20,228 nt of DNA from JACQGZ01 sp050695215 (GCA_050695215.1 JBOGSD010000088.1:1-20228), one strand, 5' to 3'. Shown: positions 1 through 7,274, numbered from the stretch's first letter. Numbers and translations: made by a program. Notes: a model not told the origin generated them from the letters alone.

Positions 1-190
1 TGATCGTCAGCCCCCGCTCCTTCTCCTCCGGCGCATTGTCGATGTCGTAGTACCCCTTCGGCTGCGTCCCCCCCACCCCCGCCAGCGTGTGCGTGATCGC
101 CGCCGTCAGCGTCGTCTTCCCGTGGTCTACGTGCCCGATCGTCCCTACGTTGACGTGCGGCTTCGTCCGCTCAAACTTCGCCTTCGCCAT
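1..190 (-). CDS. tuf: elongation factor Tu, 5' part (runs off the window)
   Basis: EF-Tu delivers aminoacyl-tRNA to the ribosomal A site as a GTPase in the cytoplasm. Only the first 63 codons are present. The N-terminus reads MAKAKFERTKPHVNVGTIGH, followed by the P-loop GHVDHGKTTL and by DNAPEEKERGLTI, the switch I region typical of EF-Tu. The ATG (complement of 188-190) follows a GGGGAGG ribosome binding site with about 6 nt spacing. It lies 133 nt after fusA in the same direction, the usual end of the str operon. An inverted repeat in the gap (259-326) may affect its expression. The 3' part is outside the window. Confidence 0.97.
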   Translation of the reverse strand, partial: MAKAKFERTKPHVNVGTIGHVDHGKTTLTAAITHTLAGVGGTQPKGYYDIDNAPEEKERGLTI

Positions 191-258
191 CTCCGTCCTC
201 CCCGTCTGCTATCGCTTCATCCGACCCAGTGTGCTGTCAGTCTTGTGTCACCAGTCGC

Positions 259-326
259 TGACCGTCCCAAGGAATGCCGGGGCGAGTCAGACGCCGTCGA
301 GCCCCCGGCGTTCCTCGGGACGGTCA
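259..326 (-). promoter_or_regulatory. long stem-loop in the fusA-tuf gap, overlapping the fusA stop codon
   Basis: Positions 259-282 and 303-326 form a 24-bp inverted repeat with only two imperfect pairs. In the minus-strand transcript one is a G-U wobble and one a C-A mismatch. The loop is 20 nt. The 5' arm of the RNA begins on the fusA stop codon (324-326). No U-tract follows, so it is not an ordinary intrinsic terminator. RNase III processing, mRNA stabilisation or control of tuf output are possible roles; these are inference. Confidence 0.7.
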
Positions 327-2441
327 TGACCTGGCCCCTCGCGTCTGATCACCGACCGGCTCGCTCTGTCCGCGGATCGCGTCGGCGATCGCCGCGGGCA
401 CCTCTTCGTAGTACGCGGGCTCCATCGTATGGGTCGCCCGCCCCTGCGTAGCCGAGCGGACCGCGGTCGCGTACCCGAACATCTCCGCCAACGGCACCAA
501 CGCTCGGATCACGCGAGCCTTGCCCTGCTGCTCCATCGCCATGATCCGCCCGCGGCGAGCGTTGAGGTCGCCGATGACGTCGCCCATATACGCCTCGGGC
601 GTGATCACTTCAACCCGCATGATCGGCTCCAGCAACACGGGTTTCGCCTTCGCCGCCGCCTCCTTGAACCCGAGGGAGCCGGCGATCTTGAAGGCCATCT
701 CGCTGCTGTCCACATCGTGGTAGGAGCCGTCGACGAGGCTGGCGCGAAAGTCCACCAGCGGATACCCGGCGACGATCCCGCCCTCGGCCGCCTCGCGGAT
801 GCCCGCCTCCACCGCCCCGATGAACTCCCGGGGGATGGCGCCGCGCGTGATCTTGTCCTCGAACTCCACGCCGACCCCCCGGTCCAGCGGCTCCAGTTCC
901 AGCTCGACGTGGCCATACTGGCCGCGCCCGCCGGTCTGGCGGATGTAGCGCCCCTCGGCGGCGGCGGCCTGCCGGATGGTCTCCTTGTAGGCCACCTGCG
1001 GCCGACCCACGTTGGCCTCCACCTTGAACTCGCGGAGCAGCCGGTCGACGATGATCTCTAGGTGCAGTTCGCCCATCCCGGCGATCAGCGTCTGGCCGGT
1101 CTCGCTGTCGAACCGCACTTTAAAGGTAGGATCCTCCTCCGCCAGCTTGGCCAGCGAGGTCGACAGCCGCTCTTCGTCCGCCTTGGTCTTGGGCTCTACG
1201 GCCACGGCGATGACCGGGTCGGGGAACTCGATCGCCTCCAGCACGATCGGGCTCTCTTCGGCGCAGAGCGTGTCCCCGGTGGTGGTCCCGCGCAGGCCGA
1301 CCGCGGCCACTACGTTGCCCGCCGAGACCTCCTGCACGTCCTCGCGGTGGTTGGCGTGCATCTCCAGGATGCGGGAGACCCGCTCGCGCCGCGCTTTGTT
1401 CGCGTTGTAGACGTAGGAACCGGCGCGCAACCGGCCGGAGTAGACGCGGAAGTAAGTGAGCTTGCCGACGTAGGGGTCGGTGACGATCTTGAAGGCCAGC
1501 GCGGCAAAGGGGGCGTCCTCATCCGGTGGCCGCACCGCCGCCTCCCCGGTGCGCGGGTCGACGCCCTGCACCGGCGGGGTGTCCAGCGGCGAGGGCAGGT
1601 AGTCGAGGATGGCGTCCAGCAGCGGCTGAACCCCCTTGTTTCTAAAGGACGATCCGCAGAGCACCGGCACGACGCGGGCGGTGAGCGTGCCCTGCCGCAG
1701 GCCGGCGCGGATCTCCTCTGCGCTGATCGTCTCGCCCTCCAGGTAGCGGTGCAGCAGCGCTTCGTCCTGCTCCACCGCCGCCTCGACCAGGCGTTCGCGC
1801 ATCTGTTCGGCCCGCTCGCGCAGCGCCGCGGGGATCTCCGTGTCGTCGGAGCGGGTGCCCAGGTCGTCCACATAGAGGATCGAGCGCATCCGGATCAGGT
1901 CGATCACGCCGCGGAAGTCGTCCTCCGCGCCGATGGGCAGCTGCACCGGTACCGGCACCGCGCCAAGCCGCTCGCGCAGCATTTCCAGGACCCGTTCGAA
2001 GTCCGCCCCGGTGCGGTCCATCTTGTTGACGAAGACGATGCGGGGGACCCCGTAGCGGTCGGCCTGCCGCCAGACCGTCTCCGACTGCGGCTGCACGCCC
2101 TCCACGGCCGTCACCAGCACGACGGCCCCGTCGAGCACGCGCAGGGAGCGCTCCACCTCGACCGTGAAGTCCACGTGACCGGGCGTATCGATGATGTTGA
2201 TGCGGTGGTCCCGCCAGTCGCAGGTGGTGGCGGCGGAGGTAATGGTGATGCCGCGCTCCCGTTCCTGCACCATCCAGTCCATGGTGGCCGACCCCTCGTC
2301 CACCTCCCCGATGCGGTGCACCCGGCCGGTGTAAAAGAGGATGCGTTCGGTCGTGGTGGTCTTGCCGGCGTCGATGTGTGCGACGATGCCGATGTTCCTC
2401 GTTTTCTCCAGTCCGAGTGTGGTGACCATGACCGCGCTCAC
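324..2441 (-). CDS. fusA: elongation factor G
   Basis: EF-G is the GTPase that drives translocation and, with RRF, ribosome recycling. The 705-aa protein has the full family layout: P-loop AHIDAGKTT (residues 21-29), switch I RGITIT (63-68), DTPGH (85-89), NKMD (139-142), then domains II-V, with the domain III/IV GGRGQYGHV stretch and the domain V MRVEVITPEAYMGDVIGDLN segment. I chose the GTG at 2441 because GAGGAG lies 6 nt upstream; an internal ATG at 2429 would have poor spacing. It follows rpsG by 36 nt. The C-terminal tail (about 15 residues after DAIRGQ) is a little longer than usual. There is one copy here and no sign of an EF-G2 or antibiotic-protection paralogue. Confidence 0.98.
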   Translation of the reverse strand: MSAVMVTTLGLEKTRNIGIVAHIDAGKTTTTERILFYTGRVHRIGEVDEGSATMDWMVQERERGITITSAATTCDWRDHRINIIDTPGHVDFTVEVERSLRVLDGAVVLVTAVEGVQPQSETVWRQADRYGVPRIVFVNKMDRTGADFERVLEMLRERLGAVPVPVQLPIGAEDDFRGVIDLIRMRSILYVDDLGTRSDDTEIPAALRERAEQMRERLVEAAVEQDEALLHRYLEGETISAEEIRAGLRQGTLTARVVPVLCGSSFRNKGVQPLLDAILDYLPSPLDTPPVQGVDPRTGEAAVRPPDEDAPFAALAFKIVTDPYVGKLTYFRVYSGRLRAGSYVYNANKARRERVSRILEMHANHREDVQEVSAGNVVAAVGLRGTTTGDTLCAEESPIVLEAIEFPDPVIAVAVEPKTKADEERLSTSLAKLAEEDPTFKVRFDSETGQTLIAGMGELHLEIIVDRLLREFKVEANVGRPQVAYKETIRQAAAAEGRYIRQTGGRGQYGHVELELEPLDRGVGVEFEDKITRGAIPREFIGAVEAGIREAAEGGIVAGYPLVDFRASLVDGSYHDVDSSEMAFKIAGSLGFKEAAAKAKPVLLEPIMRVEVITPEAYMGDVIGDLNARRGRIMAMEQQGKARVIRALVPLAEMFGYATAVRSATQGRATHTMEPAYYEEVPAAIADAIRGQSEPVGDQTRGARS

Positions 2442-2477
2442 GCCCGACTCCTCATCGCTGACAGGCCCGTCTCTCCT

Positions 2478-2948
2478 CTACCACCGGTAATGCGCGAAGG
2501 CTTTGTTGGCCTCCGCCATGCGGTGCGTGTCCTCGCGCTTCTTCACCGCTCCACCCTGCCCGACCGAGGCGTCCAGGATCTCGGCGGCCAGCCGCGCGGT
2601 CATCCCCTTCTCCTTGCGGGCCTGGGCATGCTGCACCAGCCAGCGCAACCCCAGCGACGTCCGCCGCTCCGGCCGCACCTCGATCGGCACCTGGTAGGTG
2701 GCGCCGCCGACGCGCCGCGGGCGCACCTCCAGCACGGGCATGATGTTGCCCATCGCCTTGTCCAAGACTTTCACCGGCTCCTGGCCACCCTTCTCCTGGA
2801 TGGTCTGGAACGCCTGATACACGATCCGCTCGGCGACGCTCTTCTTGCCGCGCTCCATCACCTTGTTGATCAGCCGCTGGACCATCACGCTGCTGTGCAC
2901 GGGGTCTCCCCCAATCGCCCGCCGCGCGACTCCGCCCTTTCTTGGCAT
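2478..2948 (-). CDS. rpsG: 30S ribosomal protein S7
   Basis: S7 nucleates assembly of the 30S head and contacts the E site. The protein is 156 aa, the standard bacterial length, and begins MPRKGGVARR. It holds family segments such as VMERGKKSVAERIVYQAF, IMPVLEVRPRRVGGATYQVP and the C-terminal DTHRMAEANKAFAHYRW. The start ATG at 2948 has AGGAGG 7 nt upstream. That ribosome binding site is built on the rpsL stop codon: the TAG ending rpsL supplies the first three bases of TAGGAGG, so the two genes should be translationally coupled. A longer in-frame reading upstream to 3356 lies over rpsL and is not the real start. Confidence 0.98.
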   Translation of the reverse strand: MPRKGGVARRAIGGDPVHSSVMVQRLINKVMERGKKSVAERIVYQAFQTIQEKGGQEPVKVLDKAMGNIMPVLEVRPRRVGGATYQVPIEVRPERRTSLGLRWLVQHAQARKEKGMTARLAAEILDASVGQGGAVKKREDTHRMAEANKAFAHYRW

Positions 2949-2959
2949 CCCGCCGCCTC

Positions 2960-3337
2960 CTAAGCGCCCTTGGGGCGTTTCGCCCCATACTTGCTGCGGC
3001 CGCGCCGGCGCTCGGCGACGCCGCCGGCGTCCAGCGTGCCGCGGATGATGTGGTAGCGAATACCGGGGAGGTCGCGCACCCGCCCGCCGCGGATCAGCAC
3101 CACGGAGTGCTCCTGCAGATTGTGGCCGATCCCGGGGATGTAGGCGGTGACCTCCTTGCTGTTGGTGAGCCGCACCCGCGCAATCTTCCGCAGCGCGGAG
3201 TTCGGCTTCTTGGGCGTCGTCGTCTTCACCTGAATGCACACGCCCCGCCGCTGCGGGTTCCCGCCCAGGGCCGGGGACTTCCCCCGTCCCGCTGTGGCAT
3301 GACGGCCGCGGCGCACCAACTGCGTGATTGTCGGCAT
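2960..3337 (-). CDS. rpsL: 30S ribosomal protein S12, with natural Arg88
   Basis: S12 shapes the decoding centre and controls accuracy. The 125-aa protein contains TTTPKKPNSALRKIARVRLT (Lys43 conserved) and GHNLQEHSVVLIRGGRV, and ends RRGRSKYGAKRPKGA. Residue 88 is Arg (RVRDLPG) where most bacteria have Lys (RVKDLPG). The Lys-to-Arg change at this site is a classic streptomycin-resistance mutation in Mycobacterium tuberculosis (K88R) and Escherichia coli (K87R without Met). Asp89, the usual methylthiolation site, is kept. The ATG at 3337 has GAGGAGG 6 nt upstream. It is first of the rpsL-rpsG-fusA-tuf run and is preceded by a 356-nt gap with repeats and a possible promoter. Confidence 0.98.
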   Translation of the reverse strand: MPTITQLVRRGRHATAGRGKSPALGGNPQRRGVCIQVKTTTPKKPNSALRKIARVRLTNSKEVTAYIPGIGHNLQEHSVVLIRGGRVRDLPGIRYHIIRGTLDAGGVAERRRGRSKYGAKRPKGA

Positions 3338-3353
3338 CTACGTCCTCCTCAGC

Positions 3354-3452
3354 CACCGCCGGTTCGCCGTCGCGAACTCGGCGCGCACCCCAACTGATCT
3401 CCCATCACCGCCGGCTCGCTGTCGCGAACTCGGCGCCCCCCCACCGATCTCC
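3354..3452 (-). repeat. two degenerate tandem repeats upstream of rpsL, each able to form a hairpin
   Basis: Copies at 3354-3402 and 3406-3452 repeat with a 52-bp period. In the minus-strand RNA each holds GUUCGC-GAC(G/A)-GCGA(A/G)C, a 6-bp stem with a 4-nt loop. It is extended by CCG/CGG across a bulged A. The A-to-G difference in the stem keeps pairing (U-A becomes U-G), which suggests selection on RNA structure. The second copy ends 17 nt before the rpsL start codon, just upstream of its ribosome binding site. Confidence 0.65.
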
Positions 3453-3554
3453 TCGTCACCCCGGTCGCGGTCACAAACGCCTCGCGCGGACAGAAAGCCC
3501 CCGCACACCGGGGAGAGGGGCAGACGCCCACGCGATTTCCGGTGCGGTCACCGG

Positions 3555-3563
3555 ATTATCGCA
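3555..3563 (-). promoter_or_regulatory. possible extended -10 promoter for the rpsL operon
   Basis: On the minus strand the sequence TGCGATAAT combines a TGn motif with a good -10 hexamer (GATAAT). No convincing -35 hexamer is seen at 16-18 bp. A start near 3548 would give a leader of about 210 nt to rpsL that includes both tandem hairpins. Weak support. Confidence 0.3.
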
Positions 3564-3693
3564 ACACGTCTCCGTCCCACTCTTGAGTCTGCGCCATACG
3601 AGGCACCAGAGGCGGTGCCCTGCGGCGCATACGAGGCGCTCTCCGGAGGTGAAGGTACTCTGCTGCGGGTGGAGAGCCCCGAGTTATCGCGGC

Positions 3694-3978
3694 CTACGAA
3701 GCTGCCGCGTCTGGCGGTGCGAGGACGGCGGCAGCCGCCGCCTCGACGGCGATCCCGCACGCCCGGCCCAGTTCCCGCCTCGACTCGACCTCGACGAGGG
3801 GGACTCCCTGGCGTTCGGCCGCGCGGATGACCGGCTCAATCACCTTCCGGTCGGCGTCACTCGCGACCAGCACCAGAACAGCCCGGCCGTGCTCAATCGC
3901 CCTGACCGTCTGGCTGGCTCCGACTGCACGCGCCGCGGCCGCTCGGACGCGCTCCAGAGGCGGCAGATGCGTGGCCAT
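3694..3978 (-). CDS. L7Ae/L30e/S12e-family RNA-binding protein (YbxF-like)
   Basis: This family binds kink-turn RNA; in Bacillota the homologue next to rpsL is YbxF (also annotated ribosomal protein L7Ae-like). The 94-aa protein shows the family pattern: a start helix, GASQTVRAIEHGRAVLVLVA with the D-A-D loop (residues 20-43), a VPLVEV strand, and the RNA-binding signature ELGRACGI (69-76). The C-terminus is alanine-rich. The ATG at 3978 has only a weak AAGG upstream, and the predicted transcription start is about 9 nt before it, so the mRNA would have a very short leader. The gene keeps its usual place between rpoC and rpsL but is separated from rpoC by the 7-kb filament operon. Its RNA target here is unknown. 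Confidence 0.88.
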   Translation of the reverse strand: MATHLPPLERVRAAAARAVGASQTVRAIEHGRAVLVLVASDADRKVIEPVIRAAERQGVPLVEVESRRELGRACGIAVEAAAAAVLAPPDAAAS

Positions 3979-3993
3979 CGCCCAACCTTACGA

Positions 3994-4022
3994 AGGATAT
4001 CACCCTGTTTAGGGGATGTCAA
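3994..4022 (-). promoter_or_regulatory. sigma70-type promoter for the L7Ae-like gene
   Basis: On the minus strand TTGACA (complement of 4017-4022) and TATCCT (complement of 3994-3999) are separated by exactly 17 bp. Transcription would begin near 3987, leaving a 5' UTR of about 9 nt before the ATG at 3978. Confidence 0.8.
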
Positions 4023-4183
4023 AAGAACTTTTCAAGGCTTCCAGAGGCCTTCAGGCGGGATGTCCGGGGAAGACCCGCCGTCTAAATTTGGGCGCATTTG
4101 TCCATAACTCTGTGGCAAGCCTGAGAGAGCCGCAAGCGAACGAAGGCCTCAGGCCAGCCCATGGTCGCCAAACAGGCTGCTCG
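4023..4183 (+). promoter_or_regulatory. structured, apparently non-coding region upstream of the filament ATPase gene
   Basis: This stretch has clearly lower third-position GC than the coding sequence after 4184, so I treat it as leader rather than coding, although the frame stays open back to 4016. It holds a hairpin ggcggg/cccgcc (4054-4059 with 4074-4079), a 7-bp pairing gcctgag/ctcaggc (4119-4125 with 4148-4154) and cagcc/ggctg (4155-4159 with 4175-4179) ending 4 nt before the chosen GTG. A small reading frame (ATG 4161, stop 4185-4187) overlaps that GTG. Words such as ggcaagcc and acgaaggcc recall the cyclic-di-GMP-I (GEMM) riboswitch, but its conserved core does not align well. No clear plus-strand promoter was found. 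Confidence 0.35.
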
Positions 4184-6085
4184 GTGAACCCTGCGCGCCC
4201 CCCCGGCACCCAGCTGCAGCGCCGCATTCTCGCGCTGCTGGATGACCACACCTCCAACGGGGATCACATCACCGCCGCCAGCCTGGCCGCCTTAGTCGCC
4301 CTGCCGGTTCCCGACGTCGAAGCGGAACTCGACACCCTCGTCTCGCTGGGCAACCTCACCCGCAGCGCCACCACCAACGGCGAGGCCCACTACAGCGCCG
4401 CCCCCCGCCGCGAGATGCTCGGCCAGATGCTCGTGGATACCGGGCTGATCACGGAGGCGCAGCTGGGGGAGGCACTCGCCGAGCAGAGGCAGACCGGGGA
4501 GCGGCTGGGCCGCATCCTGATGGACCGCGGCTACGTGAGCAAGCAGACGCTGGGCCAGATGCTGGAAGTCCAGCGGGGCGTCCCCTACGTCAATCTGTCC
4601 ACCTACGCCATCGACGAAAGCCTGGTGCGGGGGCTGCCGGAGTGGGTGGTCCTACAGCATAAGGTCCTGCCCATTGCGCGCGTCCGCCGGGAGATCCACC
4701 TGGCCATGCTCGACCCCACCGACGTCGTCGCCATCGACACGGTGGCGCGCCACCTGCAGGGACGGGTCCGCCCTTTCCTGACCACCGAGCGCGACTTCGA
4801 CTGGGCGGTCACGAAGTTCTTCGAGGTCGGACGCCGGGTGGGGGAGACGCTGGCCGAGGTCGCGCCGGAAGACCTGGCCGGAGAGCCGTCGGGCGCGATC
4901 ACCGTCACCGACACGACCGATGCGCCGCCGCTGGTGCGCGTCGCCACCTCGATCCTCACCGACGCGGTGCGCATCGGCGCCACCGACATCCACATCGAGC
5001 CCGACGTCGACGACGCCCGTGTGCGGGTGCGCGTCGACGGCCTCCTGGTGGACAAGGCCGTGCTGCCGCACACCGTGGCCGCGGCCGTGGTGTCGCGCCT
5101 GAAGGTCCTCGCTGGGCTGGACATCGCCGAGCGGCTGCGCCCTCAGGACGGCCGCATCCTGATCAGCGTCGAGGGGCGCGAGTATGACCTGCGCCTGGCC
5201 ACGGTCGGCACCGCCTTCGGGGAGCGCGCCGCCGTCCGCCTGCTCAACACGCAGCAGATGCTGCTGGGCCTGGAACGCCTGGGTCTCTTCCCCGAGCAGC
5301 AGCATACCCTGGAGCGCCTGCTCGCCCGCCCGCACGGCATGGTGCTGGTGACCGGGCCTACCGGCAGCGGCAAGACCACCACGCTGTACGCGGCCATCCA
5401 GCATATCAACCAGCGCACCCGCAACATCATGACCATCGAGGACCCGGTGGAGTACCGGCTGGCCGGGATCACGCAGATCCCCGTCCGCGAAAAGGCGGGG
5501 ATCACCTTCGACATCGGGCTGCGGGCGATTCTGCGCCAGGATCCCGACGTGGTCATGGTCGGGGAGATCCGCGACCCCCAGACCGCTTCCATCGCCATCC
5601 AGGCGGCCCTCACCGGCCACATGGTGCTGTCCACGCTGCACACGTCCAGCGCCGCCGGGGCGGTCGTCCGTCTGCTGGATATGGCCGTCGAACCCTACCT
5701 GCTCACCTCGTCCGTGCTGGCGGTAGCAGGGCAGCGGCTGATCCGCATGCTCTGTACCGCCTGCCGCCGAGCCTACAAGGCGCGGGACGAGGAGATGGCC
5801 GCCCTCGGCCTCGTGGACGGGGAGCGGCCCACCCTCTTCCGCGCGCAGGGCTGCGCGGAGTGCGGCGACCTGGGGTATAAGGGGCGGACCGGCATCTTCG
5901 AACTGCTCGTGATCGGCGAGGCGATCCGCGACCTCATCCTGCAGCGGCGGCCGGTCACGGCCATCATGGCATCGGCACAGGCGGCCGGCATGCAGACGCT
6001 ACAGGCGTCCGCCCGCCAGAAGGTCCTCGACGGCGTGACCAGCGTGCAGGAGTGGCAGCGCCTGATGCTGACGGAACTGGGGTAG
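4184..6085 (+). CDS. pilB: type IV filament assembly ATPase (PilB/GspE/ComGA class) with N-terminal winged-helix-like domain
   Basis: Cytoplasmic hexameric ATPase that powers extension of a type IV filament. Numbering from GTG 4184 gives 633 aa: a winged-helix-like region (about 9-72), an MshEN/T2SSE-N domain (about 76-190), then the ATPase core with Walker A GPTGSGKT (391-398), Walker B region DPDVVMVGE (453-461), His box LSTLHTSS (His486) and a zinc tetracysteine (C524, C527, C557, C560). The zinc site supports the PilB/GspE extension class rather than PilT. The start is uncertain: GTG 4184 is chosen because codon use turns non-coding before it, but it lacks a clear ribosome binding site, and GTG 4112, TTG 4088 and ATG 4016 are in frame. 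First gene of the operon; pilC follows after 1 nt. Confidence 0.93.
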   Translation: MNPARPPGTQLQRRILALLDDHTSNGDHITAASLAALVALPVPDVEAELDTLVSLGNLTRSATTNGEAHYSAAPRREMLGQMLVDTGLITEAQLGEALAEQRQTGERLGRILMDRGYVSKQTLGQMLEVQRGVPYVNLSTYAIDESLVRGLPEWVVLQHKVLPIARVRREIHLAMLDPTDVVAIDTVARHLQGRVRPFLTTERDFDWAVTKFFEVGRRVGETLAEVAPEDLAGEPSGAITVTDTTDAPPLVRVATSILTDAVRIGATDIHIEPDVDDARVRVRVDGLLVDKAVLPHTVAAAVVSRLKVLAGLDIAERLRPQDGRILISVEGREYDLRLATVGTAFGERAAVRLLNTQQMLLGLERLGLFPEQQHTLERLLARPHGMVLVTGPTGSGKTTTLYAAIQHINQRTRNIMTIEDPVEYRLAGITQIPVREKAGITFDIGLRAILRQDPDVVMVGEIRDPQTASIAIQAALTGHMVLSTLHTSSAAGAVVRLLDMAVEPYLLTSSVLAVAGQRLIRMLCTACRRAYKARDEEMAALGLVDGERPTLFRAQGCAECGDLGYKGRTGIFELLVIGEAIRDLILQRRPVTAIMASAQAAGMQTLQASARQKVLDGVTSVQEWQRLMLTELG

Positions 6086-6086
6086 G

Positions 6087-7274
6087 ATGCCGACCTTTGA
6101 CTTCGCCGGCCGCGACAGCGCGGGCGCTCTCGTCCGCGGGCGGATAGAGGCGCGCAACGACGCCGGCGTGCGCGCGCGGCTGACCCAGCGCGGGTTGTTC
6201 GTCACCGCCATCCGCGAGCGCGCCCGGGGCCGCCGGCAGGTTCGCCAGGAGGAGCTGATGCTCTTCACGCAGCACCTGGCGATGCTGCTGGGCGCCGGTC
6301 TCCCCCTCCTCCAGGCCCTCGAGACGCTCGCGGAGCAGACCGAAGAGACCCGCATGCGGGACGTAGTGCGCCAGGCCGCCGACGAGATCCAGCAAGGCAT
6401 CACCCTCTCCCAGGCGCTGGCCCGCGACCCCGACCTGTTTCCCCCGATCTACATCGGCGTCGTGCGCAACGGCGAGATCAGCGGCCGGCTGGACGAGGCC
6501 CTGGGGCGCCTGGGCGCCTATCTGGAGCGGGATCTGGAGTTCCGGCAAAAGGTGCGGGAGTCGCTCGTCTATCCCTCGATCGTGCTGGGGCTCGCCGCGA
6601 TTGTGCTGATGGTCTTCCTCGTCTACATCATCCCGGCCTTCGACCGTGTCTACCGCAGCGTGGGGGCAGATCTCCCGCTCCCCACCCAGATCCTGCTGGC
6701 GTGGAGCCGGCTCTTCCGTGGGTACCTTCCGCTGTTCCTGCTCGCCGCCGCGTCTCTGGTCGTCCGGCCCGTCCGCCTGGCGGTCTGGTCCAGGATCAGC
6801 GGTCCGCTGCAGCGGCTGGCCATGCGCCTCCCGCAGGCACGCCACCTGGCTGAGACGATTTCGCTCAGCCGCTTCGTCCACGCTCTCGGGGCGATGCTGC
6901 AGAGCGGCGTGCCCGTCCTCCCCGCCCTCGAAGTGGCCGGCCAGGCCGCCGGATCTCGCGAGTTCGGACCGGTGGTGACGTTCCTGCAGGGACAGATCAC
7001 CCAGGGACGACGGTTCTTCGAGGCGTTGGGGCAGACGGGACGCTTCCCTCCGATGATCGTCAGGATCGTCGCCGTCGGAGAGGAATCGGGCCGCCTCGAC
7101 GTGATGCTGCAGCGGGCGGCGGTGCTGATGGACCGAGAATTCGAGCTGCGGATGCGGCAGTTCCTCACCTTCCTGGAACCACTCCTGACGATCATCCTGG
7201 GAGGCGTGATCGGGCTGCTCCTGCTGGCACTGTACCTGCCCATCTTCGGCCTTTCCACGGCCCTAACCCGATGA
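6087..7274 (+). CDS. pilC: type IV filament inner-membrane platform protein (PilC/GspF)
   Basis: Polytopic membrane protein that couples the ATPase to insertion of pilin subunits. The 395-aa protein has a PilC-type N-terminus (PTFDFAGRDSAGALVRGRIEA) and two T2SSF repeats (about 57-180 and 260-385). Each repeat carries a GE-SGRLD motif (GEISGRLDEAL at 129-139, GEESGRLDVM at 331-340). Membrane segments are seen near 162-184, 211-227 and 363-388. The start ATG is 1 nt after the ATPase stop, with GGGG/TAGG just upstream. Its stop TGA overlaps the ATG of the first pseudopilin (ATGA). Normal length for the family. Confidence 0.97.
   Translation: MPTFDFAGRDSAGALVRGRIEARNDAGVRARLTQRGLFVTAIRERARGRRQVRQEELMLFTQHLAMLLGAGLPLLQALETLAEQTEETRMRDVVRQAADEIQQGITLSQALARDPDLFPPIYIGVVRNGEISGRLDEALGRLGAYLERDLEFRQKVRESLVYPSIVLGLAAIVLMVFLVYIIPAFDRVYRSVGADLPLPTQILLAWSRLFRGYLPLFLLAAASLVVRPVRLAVWSRISGPLQRLAMRLPQARHLAETISLSRFVHALGAMLQSGVPVLPALEVAGQAAGSREFGPVVTFLQGQITQGRRFFEALGQTGRFPPMIVRIVAVGEESGRLDVMLQRAAVLMDREFELRMRQFLTFLEPLLTIILGGVIGLLLLALYLPIFGLSTALTR

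Larger units (their letters stand above)
3338..3693 (-). other. 356-nt gap between the L7Ae-like gene and rpsL; no coding seen
   Basis: I see no credible gene here on either strand. The gap holds the tandem hairpin repeats next to rpsL (3354-3452), a short GC hairpin followed by CTTTCTG on the minus strand (3499-3513, a weak terminator candidate), a perfect 6-bp hairpin (3539-3554), a possible extended -10 promoter (3555-3563), a hairpin ggcacc/ggtgcc (3602-3619), two copies of a catacgaggc direct repeat (3595-3604 and 3628-3637), and an inverted repeat gctctcc/ggagagc (3638-3644 with 3671-3677). The density of structure suggests a regulated leader for the rpsL operon, but no known class is recognised. 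Confidence 0.5.

Noticed and set aside
1062..2963. Long plus-strand open frame opposite fusA and rpsG
   Set aside because: It lies antisense to two certain genes, has His/Arg/Gly/Asp-rich composition typical of a shadow frame in high-GC DNA, and matches no family.
4016..4183. In-frame upstream extension of the filament ATPase to ATG 4016
   Set aside because: The added 56 codons have weak third-position GC and no domain similarity. The ATG overlaps the -35 box of the divergent promoter, and no properly spaced ribosome binding site is present.
4101..4190. Confident call of a c-di-GMP-I (GEMM) riboswitch
   Set aside because: Only short words resemble the class; the conserved GGACGCAAAGCC core and the 3' GGU-UACC hairpin are not reproduced. 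Kept as a low-confidence structured leader.
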